Source of the DNA: Photobacterium alginatilyticum
GTDB taxonomy: Bacteria > Pseudomonadota > Gammaproteobacteria > Enterobacterales > Vibrionaceae
Length of the DNA: 64,000 nt
Direction: 5' to 3'
Assembly: GCF_009910675.1 (NCBI RefSeq)
Contig: NZ_RSEJ01000002.1
Location: 211,923-275,922 of the forward strand
In this document: piece after piece, positions 1-9,149 of the stretch
Numbering within the stretch: position 1 is the stretch's first letter
Layout: each line of letters starts with the position of its first letter
Notes under the pieces: generated by a model
The model's database searches: none
The model's input: the letters and a program-made list of their open reading frames with translations, nothing else
Told to the model about the DNA's origin: nothing
Program-made: the position numbers and the translations under genes

Positions 1-82
1 GACCCGGCTTCGTCACAACCTCGCCCAGCTGGCTGAATAAATCGGCCGCATAAGGCATGTTTTCGTCAATAAGGATTTTCAT
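1..82 (-). CDS. pdxB: Erythronate-4-phosphate dehydrogenase, N-terminal fragment (cut by window edge)
   Basis: Only the first 27 codons are in the window, read on the minus strand from an ATG at 82-80. The peptide begins [20 protein letters not shown], which matches the conserved start of PdxB, the NAD-dependent 4-phosphoerythronate dehydrogenase of vitamin B6 (pyridoxal 5'-phosphate) synthesis. The gene lies downstream of fabB on the same strand, and a fabB-pdxB neighbourhood is familiar in gammaproteobacteria, which supports the call. A terminator at 311-344 separates it from fabB, so it probably has its own promoter in 83-310. The catalytic domain is outside the window and cannot be checked. 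Confidence 0.85.
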   Translation of the reverse strand, partial: MKILIDENMPYAADLFSQLGEVVTKPG

Positions 83-87
83 TGGGG

Positions 88-306
88 TTAGATCCAAGTA
101 TCGAGTATCGAGTGCGAATTCAAGAAACTCATTGTACTGTCAAGCCATTGCTTTTCCTAGAGCTCTGAGATCTGCCGTCTGCAAGTCATTAATATGAATC
201 AAACTTTTCTGCTCTTATTACTTGCTCCTCGAAACTCGGCTCTAAAAGCTCTCTTCTCACCTTTGTTTTTCCCGGGCACTAGGTTCTAAGATCTCGCTCC
301 TGCTTC
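88..306. repeat. Degenerate low-complexity repeat in the fabB-pdxB spacer
   Basis: The left part has tandem words such as 'atcgagtatcgagtg' (98-113). The right part has 'ctcctcgaaactcggctct' (225-243) and 'ctaggttctaagatctcgct' (280-299). The gag-rich side and ctc-rich side are roughly complementary, so the element could fold back on itself. No ORF of note lies inside. The same vocabulary recurs near 540, 6100, 29600, 30080 and 30520. The pdxB promoter must lie in or near this stretch, but I cannot place it. Confidence 0.5.
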
Positions 307-310
307 AGAC

Positions 311-344
311 ATAAAAAAACCCGGCATAGCGCCGGGTAAAAAAA
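311..344 (-). terminator. Rho-independent terminator downstream of fabB
   Basis: A perfect 7-bp GC-rich stem (acccggc at 319-325, gccgggt at 331-337) has a 5-nt loop. Read on the minus strand it is followed by a run of seven T (complement of 312-318), so it ends transcription coming from fabB before pdxB. On the plus strand the stem is followed by A, not T, so it is directional. Confidence 0.85.
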
Positions 345-530
345 TCCAGGTTATAAAAAACACTCGCTTCTGCAATAGACAGCTCCCGCAAAAGAAAATA
401 CTATTCACATAAGCTAATGTCGCGTCTGTCTAATAGGCACTGGCTATAGAAACAGCAATCTTCGAAGTCTCGCAAAGTCGTCTTAGATTGGTTCTTAGCC
501 AGTGCCGTCCCGGAAAAAGATAAAAGGGGT

Positions 531-640
531 TTAGGGGCGAGTCATGAGTGTCGAGTTTCAAGGTGAGCCTAACTCGTCTTTTCTCGATACTCGTCCCTCT
601 ATCTCATATTTCGAACCCCGTATCTCTATTCTCTCCCGAA
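531..640. repeat. Degenerate gag/ctc palindromic repeat 3' of fabB
   Basis: Left arm words (gcgagtcatgagtgtcgagt, 537-556) face right arm words (ctcgtcttttctcgatactc, 573-592), giving an imperfect dyad just beyond the fabB stop codon. It resembles the other degenerate repeats of this window (88-306, 6026-6200, 29565-29636). It may be transcribed as part of the fabB 3' untranslated region. I see no coding potential in 345-643. Confidence 0.45.
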
Positions 641-643
641 GGC

Positions 644-1858
644 TTAACCTTCGTATTTCTTAATCACTAGTGTTGCGTTCGTACCACCGAAACCGAAGCT
701 GTTAGACATCACAGTTTTCAGCGGTTGCTCACGGGTTTCAGTAACAATATCCAAGCCTTCTGCCGCCGGATCCAAGTTATCAATATTGATACTTGGCGCG
801 ACAAAGCCGTTATCCAGCATCAGTGTTGAGTAGATAGCTTCATGTACACCAGCGGCACCCAGAGCGTGACCAGTCATCGCTTTAGTCGCAGAAATAGCCG
901 GGCTATTTTCACCAAACAATTCCTGGATCGCACCTAGCTCTTTCACATCACCAACAGGTGTTGAGGTACCATGGGTGTTGATGTAGTCAACCGGCTCGTC
1001 AAGATCCTGCATTGCCATCTTCATACAACGCACCGCACCTTCGCCAGAAGGCGCTACCATGTCGTAACCATCTGATGTCGCACCATAGCCTACGATTTCA
1101 CCGTAGATTTTCGCGCCACGAGCAAGAGCATGCTCAAGCTCCTCGACAACCAGCATACCGCCGCCACCAGAGATAACGAACCCGTCACGGTCAGCATCAT
1201 AGGTACGAGAGGCTTTCGTTGGATCGTCATTGTACTTGGTCGACAACGCGCCCATCGCATCGAACATCATGGTCAGCGTCCAGTCCAGCTCTTCACCGCC
1301 ACCGGCGAAAACCACATCTTGCTTGCCTAGCTGGATAAGCTCCAGTGCGTGGCCGATACAGTGTGCAGATGTTGCACATGCTGAACTCATGGTGTAGTTC
1401 ACACCACGGATTTTAAACGGTGTCGCCAGACAGGCTGATACTGTCGATGACATGGTACGAGGCACCATATAAGGACCGACACGCTTCACGCCTTTCTCGC
1501 GTAAAATATCAACGGCTGCAGCCTGGTTATAAGAGGATGCGCCACCCGAACCCGCCACTAGGCCAGTACGGTCATTGGAAACTTGTTCTTCAGTCAGGCC
1601 GGCGTCTTCAATTGCCTGCTCCATAGACAAATACGCAAATGCTGCTGCATCGCCCATGAAACGCATTTTTTTACGGTCGATATGCTCAGACGGGGTCATC
1701 TTTAAGTCGCCCCAAACATTGCTTCGCAGCTTCATTTCTGCGAACTGTTCAGAGAAGTTGATACCGGATTTACCCGTTTTCAAAGACTCCAGCACTTCTT
1801 TAACGTTGTTACCAATGCTGGATACGATACCCATGCCTGTAATTACGGCTCGTTTCAT
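644..1858 (-). CDS. fabB: 3-oxoacyl-[acyl-carrier-protein] synthase I (KAS I)
   Basis: This cytosolic thiolase-fold condensing enzyme elongates acyl-ACP with malonyl-ACP and is needed for unsaturated fatty acid synthesis. The 404 residues match the usual FabB length. The catalytic triad is visible: nucleophile Cys161 ([10 protein letters not shown]), His296 in [11 protein letters not shown] and His331 in [10 protein letters not shown], with Lys326 just before. The C-terminal [13 protein letters not shown] motif is also typical. FabB rather than FabF is favoured by the length and the fabB/mnmC/pdxB context. The ATG is preceded by an AGTAGGA-like ribosome binding site. It is divergent from mnmC across a 196-bp spacer that must contain both promoters, and it ends at the terminator at 311-344. 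Confidence 0.95.
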   Translation of the reverse strand: MKRAVITGMGIVSSIGNNVKEVLESLKTGKSGINFSEQFAEMKLRSNVWGDLKMTPSEHIDRKKMRFMGDAAAFAYLSMEQAIEDAGLTEEQVSNDRTGLVAGSGGASSYNQAAAVDILREKGVKRVGPYMVPRTMSSTVSACLATPFKIRGVNYTMSSACATSAHCIGHALELIQLGKQDVVFAGGGEELDWTLTMMFDAMGALSTKYNDDPTKASRTYDADRDGFVISGGGGMLVVEELEHALARGAKIYGEIVGYGATSDGYDMVAPSGEGAVRCMKMAMQDLDEPVDYINTHGTSTPVGDVKELGAIQELFGENSPAISATKAMTGHALGAAGVHEAIYSTLMLDNGFVAPSINIDNLDPAAEGLDIVTETREQPLKTVMSNSFGFGGTNATLVIKKYEG

Positions 1859-2054
1859 GATGAATTCCTACTGTCATTTAACGCTGATGATAATAACGGG
1901 TTTATTCACAGAAAGTGGTCAGCTTTCCCTACTATCAGGTACAATCCCCGTCAATTTCACTTTATTTAATCGTTAATGCTTCTGTTTCTGTAGCTTAGCC
2001 AATCAGATTCAGACCATCACGATATCTGTTACACCATTTACATGAGGTTTCCCT

Positions 2055-4079
2055 TTGTCTGAGTTGTCTAACAAGCGCATTGAAAATGCCATTCTTGACT
2101 GGAACGAGTCCGGTACCCCGGTATCCAATGACTTTGACGATGTTTATTTCTCCAATACCAATGGGTTGGAAGAAACACGCTATGTTTTTCTCAAACAAAA
2201 TGGCTTACCCGAACGTTGGGAAACCTTCAACCGTCGCCGCTTTGTCGTGGCCGAAACCGGCTTTGGTACCGGGCTCAACTTCCTGGCTGTCTGGCAATGG
2301 TTCAAAGCCTTTCGCAAGGCTAACCCGGATGCAGCCACCAAAGAGCTTCACTTTATCAGCTTTGAGAAATTTCCGGTTACCAAAGCCGATTTAATCAAGG
2401 CACACCAGTCCTGGCCCGAGCTGGCCGAACTAGCCGAACAGCTCCATGCCCATTACCCGCCAGCCGTTGCCGATTGCCAGCGTATTGTGCTGGAAGACGG
2501 CATGATCACCCTTGACCTTTGGTTTGGCGATATCAAAGAGTGTATGCCTCAAGTATGGACCAATGATGACGGTATCGTGGATGCCTGGTTCTTAGATGGT
2601 TTCGCGCCGAGCAAAAACCCGGAGATGTGGAATCAGAACCTGTTTGACGGCATGGCCAAACTGGCGCGCGTCGGTTGTAGCACCGCCACATTCACCGCAG
2701 CTGGCTTTGTTCGACGCGGCTTGATCGACGCTGGTTTCGAAATGAGCAAGGTGAAGGGCTTTGGCACCAAACGGGAAATGCTGGCAGGCACACTAACCCA
2801 ACGCCAGCACCAGGCGAACTATAAACCTTGGTATGCACGCACCAGCGCTGAACATACCCGGAATATAGCGATTATCGGTGGCGGTGTCGGCTCGGCAACC
2901 ACGGCATTATCGCTGGTTCGCCGTGGAATGGACGTTACCTTATATTGTGCCGATCCTCTGCCGGCTGAAGGCGCCTCGGGGAATCGCCAGGGCGCAGTCT
3001 ATCCTCTGCTTAATGGCTCTAACGATGCGTTGTCTCGCTTCTTTGCTCCGGCCTTCCTCTATGCCCGTCAGTTTGTCGAACAAGCTGCCGAGAAAAAATC
3101 CTTTGCCCATGACTGGTGTGGTGTCACCCAGCTAGCCTGGAATGAAACAGCAGAGAAAAAGCTCGGAAAAATGATGGAGGGCGGGTTTCCCAACACCCTG
3201 ATCAGACAGCTAGATGCCGAGCAGACCGAACAAGTTACCGGCATCCCGTCGGCCCATAGCAGCGTAAGCTACCCGCTTGGCGGCTGGCTATGCCCGCAGG
3301 AGCTCACCTGCGCCCTCATTCAGCTAGCACAAGAAAGTGGTCGCTTGGTACTTAAAAGCAATACAGATATCTGCAAACTTACTCAGCACGATGATCAAAT
3401 CGGCTGGGTACTCACTGATAGTGCGGCAAACCAATACCAACATGCAGCGGTTATTGTTGCCAACGGTCACCGTTTTGCAGAATTTGAACAAACTCAGGCC
3501 ATTCCCGCCTATTCGGTCAGGGGGCAGGTCAGCCATATCCCCACCAATGATTCACTATCGCAGCTAAAAACGGTGCTTTGCTATGACGGCTACCTCACAC
3601 CAGCCAACACTGCAACTCAAAGCCACTGCATTGGCGCCAGCTACCGCCGCGGCAGTACCGATCTAACATTCAGCGAGGAAGAGCATGCTGATAACAAGCA
3701 GCGACTGGTTGACTGCCTGCCTGATGCCAACTGGCCAGCAGAGATCGATATGGCTGATAAGCAGGCTCGCGTTGGCGTTCGCTGTGCCAGTCGTGACCAC
3801 CTGCCGTTTGTCGGCGATGTTTGCAACTATGAGACATTGATCGAGCAATATGCTGATTTGAGAGAACAACAAGACAGCGCAGAGAGTGTTCCAACTTATC
3901 CGAACTTATATTCGATGATAGGCCTAGGCTCTCGCGGATTAAGCTCAGCTCCCCTACTGGGTGAACTGCTGGCATCACAGATCTGCGGCGATCCGCTGCC
4001 ACTTCCTAATGATGTGCTTGATGCCCTGCACCCGGGACGGATGTGGGTACGCAGGTTGGTTAAAGGGAAGAAGCTGTAA
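2055..4079 (+). CDS. mnmC: Bifunctional tRNA 5-methylaminomethyl-2-thiouridine synthase
   Basis: MnmC finishes the mnm5s2U modification at wobble position 34 of tRNAs. The N-terminal methyltransferase domain (about 1-245; SAM loop GFGTGLNFL) methylates nm5U. The C-terminal FAD oxidoreductase domain (from about 270, dinucleotide motif [14 protein letters not shown]) removes the carboxymethyl group from cmnm5U. The length (674 aa) fits the fused enzyme. I accept the TTG start at 2055 because a GAGG ribosome binding site lies 7 nt upstream and the nearby ATG at 2042 is in another frame. It is divergent from fabB, as in many gammaproteobacteria. A palindromic repeat and an IS follow its stop codon. 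Confidence 0.93.
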   Translation: MSELSNKRIENAILDWNESGTPVSNDFDDVYFSNTNGLEETRYVFLKQNGLPERWETFNRRRFVVAETGFGTGLNFLAVWQWFKAFRKANPDAATKELHFISFEKFPVTKADLIKAHQSWPELAELAEQLHAHYPPAVADCQRIVLEDGMITLDLWFGDIKECMPQVWTNDDGIVDAWFLDGFAPSKNPEMWNQNLFDGMAKLARVGCSTATFTAAGFVRRGLIDAGFEMSKVKGFGTKREMLAGTLTQRQHQANYKPWYARTSAEHTRNIAIIGGGVGSATTALSLVRRGMDVTLYCADPLPAEGASGNRQGAVYPLLNGSNDALSRFFAPAFLYARQFVEQAAEKKSFAHDWCGVTQLAWNETAEKKLGKMMEGGFPNTLIRQLDAEQTEQVTGIPSAHSSVSYPLGGWLCPQELTCALIQLAQESGRLVLKSNTDICKLTQHDDQIGWVLTDSAANQYQHAAVIVANGHRFAEFEQTQAIPAYSVRGQVSHIPTNDSLSQLKTVLCYDGYLTPANTATQSHCIGASYRRGSTDLTFSEEEHADNKQRLVDCLPDANWPAEIDMADKQARVGVRCASRDHLPFVGDVCNYETLIEQYADLREQQDSAESVPTYPNLYSMIGLGSRGLSSAPLLGELLASQICGDPLPLPNDVLDALHPGRMWVRRLVKGKKL

Positions 4080-4117
4080 GAGAAACAAGAACGGTGAGAT
4101 AAGACATAGCGAATATG

Positions 4118-4177
4118 CCCCTCCCTCTTTTCAAGGGGGAGGCTGGGAGGGAGTTCGTTCAACCCCACCCTAGCCCT
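4118..4177. repeat. Palindromic intergenic repeat (REP/BIME-like), left half, interrupted by the IS
   Basis: A hairpin is formed by cctccc (4120-4125) and gggagg (4137-4142), followed by tgggaggg and the word ccctagccct. The matching right half resumes after the IS at 5595-5624 with its own hairpin (ccctcc 5602-5607, ggaggg 5619-5624). Removing the IS and one copy of its target duplication rebuilds a two-hairpin element of about 90 bp downstream of mnmC. Such C/G-rich double palindromes are typical dispersed intergenic repeats and may also act as a terminator. Confidence 0.6.
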
Positions 4178-4181
4178 TAAT

Positions 4182-4209
4182 GCCACTCGCTTAAGAGCGA
4201 GTGGCTTTT
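4182..4209 (+). terminator. Terminator-like hairpin at the left end of the IS
   Basis: gccactcgc (4182-4190) pairs with gcgagtggc (4197-4205) around a short loop and is followed by ttttt on the plus strand. It would stop transcription entering the IS from the mnmC side. The transposase stop codon (4191-4193) lies in the loop region, so the hairpin is part of the element. Confidence 0.55.
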
Positions 4210-5513
4210 TCTCTACTGGGGTATTTAGCTGGTCTTTTTAACACTGCCCGTGGGTAAGATAGTCTCTTTCTTTTTCTCGGTAAGATTAACCTTTTACCAT
4301 TTTCTCTCAGTGCTTTTAATTTCTTCGGTATCGTCCCTGGGCTTCGGCCATCACACCAGATAAACTCATCCTGTATTAGATAGAGAGCATTGATAAAACT
4401 GATCCGTAATGGCTCGACTTTGTGCTCTTTCGCCATCGCCGCCATTTCAAGCCGAACGATATTATAGGAGATTAAAATCCCCCAAATTTCCTGATAAATA
4501 CCGTCTTTCTTTAAGCTTCTCAGAATGGGCTTGTTCGCCAGTTGGTACTGCTTGAGTTCACCGTATCCTTGCTCGATTTCCCAGCGTTGCCAATACACAT
4601 CCAGTATCTCTTTTAACGGATAAGCCTTTGGACAGAGACAAGATGTGATAAAGCCTTTAATTTCCCCTTTAGGTGAAGGAATGAGAACAAGCCGGGCTCG
4701 CCATGTTTTCCCCAAGTATGGCGCTTGCTTTCGAGCCTGTGGGGAAATGGGCATTTCTATTAGATGGTCGTAATCTGTATAGGACTCAATAATTTCATAG
4801 TTCATCTTGGACTTAATTGGTGTAAGCCAGTGAGTATTTTCTCCACAGCCTTCCCAACTCATGAACAGCTCTGCTGACATGAAGCCTCTATCGAATAAGG
4901 TCAGCGAGTTATCTGGTGCCGAGCCTACCAATTGCTGAGCGTAATGGATTTCACTATTTGATACGGGGCCAAATGCGGCATCAGACAATACATGACTGCG
5001 AGTTGACATGAGAGTCACAGCTAAAACTGAAGGGAATGACGCCGAACGTTGCGCAAAGCCAAACTCTTGATTACTAGGTGTATTTTGCGCTTTAAATTGA
5101 GTTCCATCGACACTCAACACTTTTAGTCCACATACCTCATCGAATTTATGCTGTTTTTCCCATTGAGAAGCAGTCAGTTTGAACAGGTATCTTAAGGGCT
5201 CAAAACCCAGCTTTTCCTTTCCTTTGATTATACTGCTCGTCGCTAATGGTGGTAGTTCACCTTTAGCATCAGGAAAAGCAAGCTCTAACTTGTCACAAAC
5301 ATCCTGAATGGAACGGTTTCTAAGTAAACCGATACCTAGGACCAACCAGACTGCCTGTTCGGCAGGAAAACGCCGCCTTCGAACCGATGCCTTACCCGTT
5401 TGTTGTACCGCTTCTTCTATCCATTCAACAGGAATGTGTTTACTGAAAGCATCGATATAATGGTCTTGGCAAAACTCAGCGGTAATTTGCAGTTCTTTGG
5501 AAAATTCAGACAT
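4191..5513 (-). CDS. IS4-family DDE transposase
   Basis: The 440-residue protein has an N-terminal IS4-type region (about 20-120) and an RNase H-like catalytic core. DDE candidates are Asp in LSVDGTQFK (about residue 135), Asp in TLFDRGFMS and Glu in YWQRWEIEQGYGELK. That last motif fits the IS4 Y-(2)-R-(3)-E-(6)-K signature exactly. It catalyses cut-and-paste movement of the surrounding 1417-bp element. The C-terminus is very basic. The ATG at 5513 has no clear ribosome binding site; instead a hairpin followed by six T sits directly upstream, so expression is probably low. No frameshift or internal stop is visible, so the gene appears intact. Confidence 0.93.
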   Translation of the reverse strand: MSEFSKELQITAEFCQDHYIDAFSKHIPVEWIEEAVQQTGKASVRRRRFPAEQAVWLVLGIGLLRNRSIQDVCDKLELAFPDAKGELPPLATSSIIKGKEKLGFEPLRYLFKLTASQWEKQHKFDEVCGLKVLSVDGTQFKAQNTPSNQEFGFAQRSASFPSVLAVTLMSTRSHVLSDAAFGPVSNSEIHYAQQLVGSAPDNSLTLFDRGFMSAELFMSWEGCGENTHWLTPIKSKMNYEIIESYTDYDHLIEMPISPQARKQAPYLGKTWRARLVLIPSPKGEIKGFITSCLCPKAYPLKEILDVYWQRWEIEQGYGELKQYQLANKPILRSLKKDGIYQEIWGILISYNIVRLEMAAMAKEHKVEPLRISFINALYLIQDEFIWCDGRSPGTIPKKLKALRENGKRLILPRKRKRLSYPRAVLKRPAKYPSREKATRS

Positions 5514-5547
5514 AAAAAATCGGCCACAACTATAGTTGTGACCGATT
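5514..5547 (-). terminator. Terminator-like hairpin directly upstream of the transposase start
   Basis: The segment aatcggccacaact/agttgtgaccgatt (5518-5547) forms a long stem with one mismatch. On the minus strand it is followed by TTTTTT and then the transposase ATG. It should block read-through transcription entering from the right flank and may hide the start region. Together with the hairpin at 4182-4209 it makes both IS ends shielded from outside promoters. Confidence 0.55.
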
Positions 5548-5643
5548 ATGTAGCCTTGGAAGGATCGTTCAACTAATTAAAACGATCGGCATTAACCCTA
5601 GCCCTCCCCTTCATAAGAGGAGGGAACTAAAACCGAATAATTC

Positions 5644-5964
5644 CTACTCCGCCTGAACAGTTACCGGTGGTGCCGGATCGTCACCGCCGCCGGTATCTGA
5701 CACCGCCACACCAATAACGATTGCAGCTACACCCACAGCTAATACTGTCGCCGTTAAACCACCCGCAGAGGCCGCCATCGCGGTATCAATTCCGGCAGCC
5801 GTTCCCTTAGCTTCAGCCGTAGCTTGAGAAGCCGCATTCACCGATGTAGCCGTCGAGGTATTAGTCGCAGCTCTAGAGGCTGATTGCGAACTAGTCGCGT
5901 CTGCCGCACATGCAGACATGCTCATCATCCCGGCACAAAAAAGTGCAATTATTGATTTATTCAT
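5644..5964 (-). CDS. Small secreted Ala/Thr/Ser-rich protein, YjbE/GfcA-like
   Basis: The protein has 106 residues with an N-terminal signal peptide (about 1-20, ending SACAA), a Thr/Ala/Ser-rich middle and a hydrophobic glycine/alanine segment (about 68-90) followed by DTGGGDDPAPP. This layout resembles YjbE/GfcA, the small first-gene product of yjbEFGH and group 4 capsule operons, whose biochemical role is not well known. A paralog with the same plan is encoded at 32354-32698 in front of yjbFGH. Here it stands alone on the minus strand, next to ugd and just beside the IS. Similarity is by composition and layout, so family assignment is moderate. Confidence 0.6.
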   Translation of the reverse strand: MNKSIIALFCAGMMSMSACAADATSSQSASRAATNTSTATSVNAASQATAEAKGTAAGIDTAMAASAGGLTATVLAVGVAAIVIGVAVSDTGGGDDPAPPVTVQAE

Positions 5965-6025
5965 ATCATCCCCGAATACATAAGCGAGTTTATTGATATG
6001 AGTGTAAGTATAGGAGAGTTACCGG

Positions 6026-6200
6026 GATTGAGGGGCGAGTTAGCTAGGAGATTTTGATAGTCTCAAAGATGAGAAAGTGATAAGGGTAGGACAAAAAGAA
6101 ACGAAATGTGAGACGAGAAAGCAAGAAGGCGAGAAAGCCAGTTAAATTTGTTAACCGTCTGTCTCGCCACTCTCTTCTCGGTACTCGAACTTGATGTTCG
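6026..6200. repeat. Degenerate gag-rich repeat between ugd and the YjbE-like gene
   Basis: The stretch is a run of variations on gaga/gcgag words (for example gtgagacgagaaagcaagaa near 6109) followed by the complementary ctcgccactctcttctcggt (6161-6180) with tactcgaac. The complementary halves can fold around the gttaaatttgttaac region. It belongs to the same degenerate family as 88-306, 531-640 and 29565-29636. No coding capacity is evident. Confidence 0.45.
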
Positions 6201-6204
6201 CGAA

Positions 6205-7371
6205 TCAATCTTCTCCGAACAAATCGCGGGTATAAATCTTATCGACAACGTCTTCCAACTCTGACGCCATACGGTTTGAAACAATCACGTCTGACATGAG
6301 TTTGAACTGCTCAAGGTCAGTGATCACCTGGGAGTTAAAAAACTCCTCTTCCTGTAACACAGGCTCATACACAACAACCTCTATACCTTTCGCTTTAATA
6401 CGTTTCATGATGCCCTGAATTGAAGAGGCTCGGAAGTTATCAGAACCACTCTTCATGATCAGCCGAAAAATACCCACCACGTTCGGCCGCTTGCTGATGA
6501 TCGAATCGGCAATAAAATCCTTACGGGTTCTGTTCGCCTCCACAATAGCGCCAATGATATTGTTCGGCACTTCCTGGTAGTTTGCCAGTAGCTGCTTGGT
6601 ATCCTTTGGCAAGCAGTAACCACCGTAACCAAAAGACGGGTTGTTGTAATGAGAACCGATGCGAGGATCTAACCCTACCCCCTCAATGATCTGGCGACTG
6701 TCGAGGCCATGTTTTTCAGCGTAAGAGTCCAGCTCGTTAAAGTAAGCCACCCGCATAGCAAGATATGTATTAGAAAATAGTTTTACCGCCTCGGCTTCGG
6801 TCGATTCCGAAAACAACACCTCAATATCTTCTTTTACCGCCCCCTGTACCAAAAGCTCTGCAAAACGCTTTGCACGCTCTGAGCGCTCACCCACGATAAT
6901 CCGAGAAGGATAAAGATTATCTAACAGTGCCTTCCCTTCACGCAGGAATTCAGGCGAAAAAATAAGGTTCTCACAACCGAGCTCTTGTTTGATTCGCTCG
7001 GTATAACCAACAGGTACCGTAGATTTGATGACCATCACCGCTTCGGGATTGACTACCATCACATCTTTAACCACACTTTCGACCGAGGAGGTATCAAAGT
7101 GATTTGTCACCGGATCATAGTCGGTCGGTGTCGCGATGATCACATACTCAGCTTTCTCATAAGCACACTGCTTATCAATCATGGCAACTAAGCTTAAGTC
7201 TCGCCCCGCCAAGAACTCGCTAATTTCTTTATCCTCGATAGGAGAAATTTGCTGATTGATTAGGCTTACTTTGTCTTCAAGAATATCAAGAGCTATCACG
7301 TCATTGTTCTGTGCTAACAACACGGCATTAGACAGCCCGACGTACCCTGTTCCTACAACAGTAATATGCAT
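6205..7371 (-). CDS. ugd: UDP-glucose 6-dehydrogenase (first copy)
   Basis: Ugd oxidises UDP-glucose to UDP-glucuronate with two NAD+, supplying acidic sugars for capsule. The 388-residue protein has the N-terminal Rossmann motif [17 protein letters not shown], the central helix/dimer region and the catalytic cysteine in [15 protein letters not shown]. Length and sequence fit the short E. coli-type Ugd. A close paralog of identical length is at 12574-13740. The two differ in many positions but share the same motifs and C-terminus ([11 protein letters not shown]), so this is an old duplication or separate acquisition. It is transcribed away from the rjg-like gene. The spacer on its 3' side has a degenerate repeat. 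Confidence 0.92.
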   Translation of the reverse strand: MHITVVGTGYVGLSNAVLLAQNNDVIALDILEDKVSLINQQISPIEDKEISEFLAGRDLSLVAMIDKQCAYEKAEYVIIATPTDYDPVTNHFDTSSVESVVKDVMVVNPEAVMVIKSTVPVGYTERIKQELGCENLIFSPEFLREGKALLDNLYPSRIIVGERSERAKRFAELLVQGAVKEDIEVLFSESTEAEAVKLFSNTYLAMRVAYFNELDSYAEKHGLDSRQIIEGVGLDPRIGSHYNNPSFGYGGYCLPKDTKQLLANYQEVPNNIIGAIVEANRTRKDFIADSIISKRPNVVGIFRLIMKSGSDNFRASSIQGIMKRIKAKGIEVVVYEPVLQEEEFFNSQVITDLEQFKLMSDVIVSNRMASELEDVVDKIYTRDLFGED

Positions 7372-7513
7372 TACTAAACCTCAAATCATTCAATTTTCAG
7401 CTTTTAGGGAATAATTCATATTCTAACAATACTTATAAAGCACTGTATAAGGTCACTATTGTAGAGTAGTCGTTTTAACGCTTTATGACATGAATATTTA
7501 ACTCGTCTTAAAA

Positions 7514-8932
7514 TTATCCGACCAATAAATCCTGCGTTTCGGTTGCTGTTACGATGATCTCGCAATCAGGTTTTATCACAGCCAATTGTTGAGCCAAGGC
7601 TTCCTGTGCGGCAACATCACCATGGACAATCCGAATTTGCGACGGACCGTGCTTGATATTAGCCACAAACTGAACCAAATCGTCTTGATCGGCATGAGCA
7701 GAGTACCCCGACAGCGAATGGATAGCAGCATTCACATCTACCTGACGATTATTAATATCAACAGATTTAGGCTGCTCCAAAAGCTGGCGTCCCAAAGTCC
7801 CTCTCGCCTGGTATCCTACCATCACTACATCCGTTTGGGATTCAGGCAACAAGGCTTCAAGATAGTTCATAATCCGGCCACCAGCACACATACCGCTTGC
7901 AGCCACAACAATCGCAGGTTCTCCAGTCGCTTTCAGTCGATTAACAAGCGCAATATGATCAGAGTGCTGATTGATCGTCACGCATTGCTCAAAAGATAAG
8001 GGATGCCGCCCGCTGATCACCCGCTGCTTGGCCTCTTTCGCCCATAGCCGCTGGAACGTCACATACTGCTGCGTCACTTCCATTGCCAACGGAGAGTCCA
8101 GGATCACAGGAAGTTGGTGCCATTTCACTGTTGAATCAACTTGCTTGGAGATACCTGTCATTGCCTTAGCAATCAAACTCTCTATATCGAACAGCAGCTC
8201 CTGAGTACGACCTACACTAAATGCTGGGATCAATATTGCCCCGCCATCTTTAAGAGAACGGTCAACGAGTGAGGATAAGTGCCGCTCTCGCAAACAGACA
8301 GACTGATGCTGCTTGTTACCATAAGTGCTTTCTATTACCAGTGTATCAACCTGTTCAGGTGGTTGAGGGTCAACATGCAATGGAGTATCAGAGGGACCAA
8401 GATCACCGGAGAAAACGACTTTACGCCCGCAGGGGGGATTCACCATCCCATCTTCCGGCAATACAAGCTCGATATAGGCCGACCCCAGAATATGGCCGGC
8501 AGGACGAAAGCAGATACTTACCAACTCACTGCTAGGCAAAACCAACTCGACACGACAATCAAAAGGAATAGGCTTTAAAAGCTGCTGTACCAATTGTGTA
8601 AACCTGCTGCACTGAACCTTATTCAGCCCAAGGTGGATTTTTAGGCCATCCTCCAGCATTAACGGCAATAACGCAGCCGTAGCCTCTGTCGCATAGATGG
8701 GGCCACGGAAACCCGCCGCCAATAACCAGGGCAAACGCCCAACATGATCGATATGGCAATGTGTCAGCAATAGCGCACGTATATGCTCTATCGGAAAATC
8801 AATATCTAGCAGACGCCCGCCTTCCTCTCCCTGGAACAAGCCGCAATCAATCAGTAGTCCGTAATTACCGATTCGTATCTCATGACACGAGCCCGTAACG
8901 CCAGTACGAGCGCCATGGTGGATAATGTTCAC
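7514..8932 (-). CDS. rjg: MBL-fold/beta-CASP RNA-processing hydrolase, rjg-like O-antigen junction gene
   Basis: The protein has a metallo-beta-lactamase core with the zinc motif HCHIDH (residues 58-63), a beta-CASP insertion (SAFSVGRTQELL region) and a C-terminal RMMBL part (HSLSGYSAHADQDDL, then IVHGD). These features mark the family of mRNA 3'-end processing exonucleases. A gene of this type, named rjg (right junction gene), borders Vibrio O-antigen loci, and the position here at the edge of the polysaccharide genes fits. I chose the GTG at 8932 because CAGGG lies 7 nt upstream and the protein then starts with the family-typical NIIHHGARTGVTGSC. An upstream ATG at 9019 lacks a ribosome binding site and would add a signal-peptide-like extension that makes no sense for an RNase. 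Confidence 0.78.
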   Translation of the reverse strand: MNIIHHGARTGVTGSCHEIRIGNYGLLIDCGLFQGEEGGRLLDIDFPIEHIRALLLTHCHIDHVGRLPWLLAAGFRGPIYATEATAALLPLMLEDGLKIHLGLNKVQCSRFTQLVQQLLKPIPFDCRVELVLPSSELVSICFRPAGHILGSAYIELVLPEDGMVNPPCGRKVVFSGDLGPSDTPLHVDPQPPEQVDTLVIESTYGNKQHQSVCLRERHLSSLVDRSLKDGGAILIPAFSVGRTQELLFDIESLIAKAMTGISKQVDSTVKWHQLPVILDSPLAMEVTQQYVTFQRLWAKEAKQRVISGRHPLSFEQCVTINQHSDHIALVNRLKATGEPAIVVAASGMCAGGRIMNYLEALLPESQTDVVMVGYQARGTLGRQLLEQPKSVDINNRQVDVNAAIHSLSGYSAHADQDDLVQFVANIKHGPSQIRIVHGDVAAQEALAQQLAVIKPDCEIIVTATETQDLLVG

Positions 8933-9120
8933 TTTATTGCCCTGTGGTTTGTGAGCCTGAATCGATGATGGCAAAAGCATAACGAAGGGTAAGCATGCAC
9001 AATATTTTGCTAGAGACATATCACGGAAAAAAAACCATTCATGCGAGCGATATAGTACTAGGGGAAAGATAAACGTGATAAACGGCAGCCAACAGTCTTA
9101 AAAAAAAGACAATAGCAATT
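8933..9120. other. Spacer between the divergent rjg-like and wecA-like genes
   Basis: This AT-rich sequence, with 9121-9358, separates two divergent genes. On the minus strand it holds the alternative upstream ATG of the rjg-like gene (9019), preceded by an A/T-rich stretch without a ribosome binding site. I see no RNA gene or repeat. Confidence 0.4.
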
Positions 9121-9149
9121 TTGACACACTTTGCATTGATACATAAAAT
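9121..9149 (+). promoter_or_regulatory. Sigma-70 promoter candidate for the first wecA-like gene
   Basis: A consensus -35 box TTGACA (9121-9126) is followed, after exactly 17 nt, by TAAAAT (9144-9149), one mismatch from the -10 consensus. Transcription would start near 9157 and give a leader of about 200 nt before the ATG at 9359. A leader that long could hold a regulatory structure, but I saw no strong hairpin in it. Confidence 0.55.

Larger units (their letters stand above)
4178..5594. mobile_element. Complete IS4-family insertion sequence, 1417 bp
   Basis: The boundaries are set by the sequence itself. The 11-bp direct repeat accctagccct occurs at 4167-4177 and 5595-5605 as a target-site duplication. 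Immediately inside are imperfect terminal inverted repeats: taatgccactcgctt at the left and taatgccgatcgttt at the right (reverse complement), 12 of 15 identical. A duplication of 10-13 bp and a single DDE transposase with a YREK signature fit the IS4 family. The near-intact ends and ORF suggest a recent insertion. I cannot assign an ISfinder name. Confidence 0.88.

Noticed and set aside
88..640. Repeated gag/ctc words considered as a CRISPR array
   Set aside because: Repeats are short, degenerate and irregularly spaced, with no constant repeat-spacer unit and no cas genes.
3640..3656. RfaH ops-like word (complement of gctaccgcc) on the minus strand
   Set aside because: It lies inside the mnmC coding sequence on the opposite strand, far from any polysaccharide operon start.
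8933..9019. N-terminal extension of the rjg-like protein that looks like a signal peptide
   Set aside because: The ATG at 9019 has no ribosome binding site, whereas the GTG at 8932 has CAGGG at good spacing and gives the family-typical N-terminus. A secreted RNA-processing enzyme would be odd.
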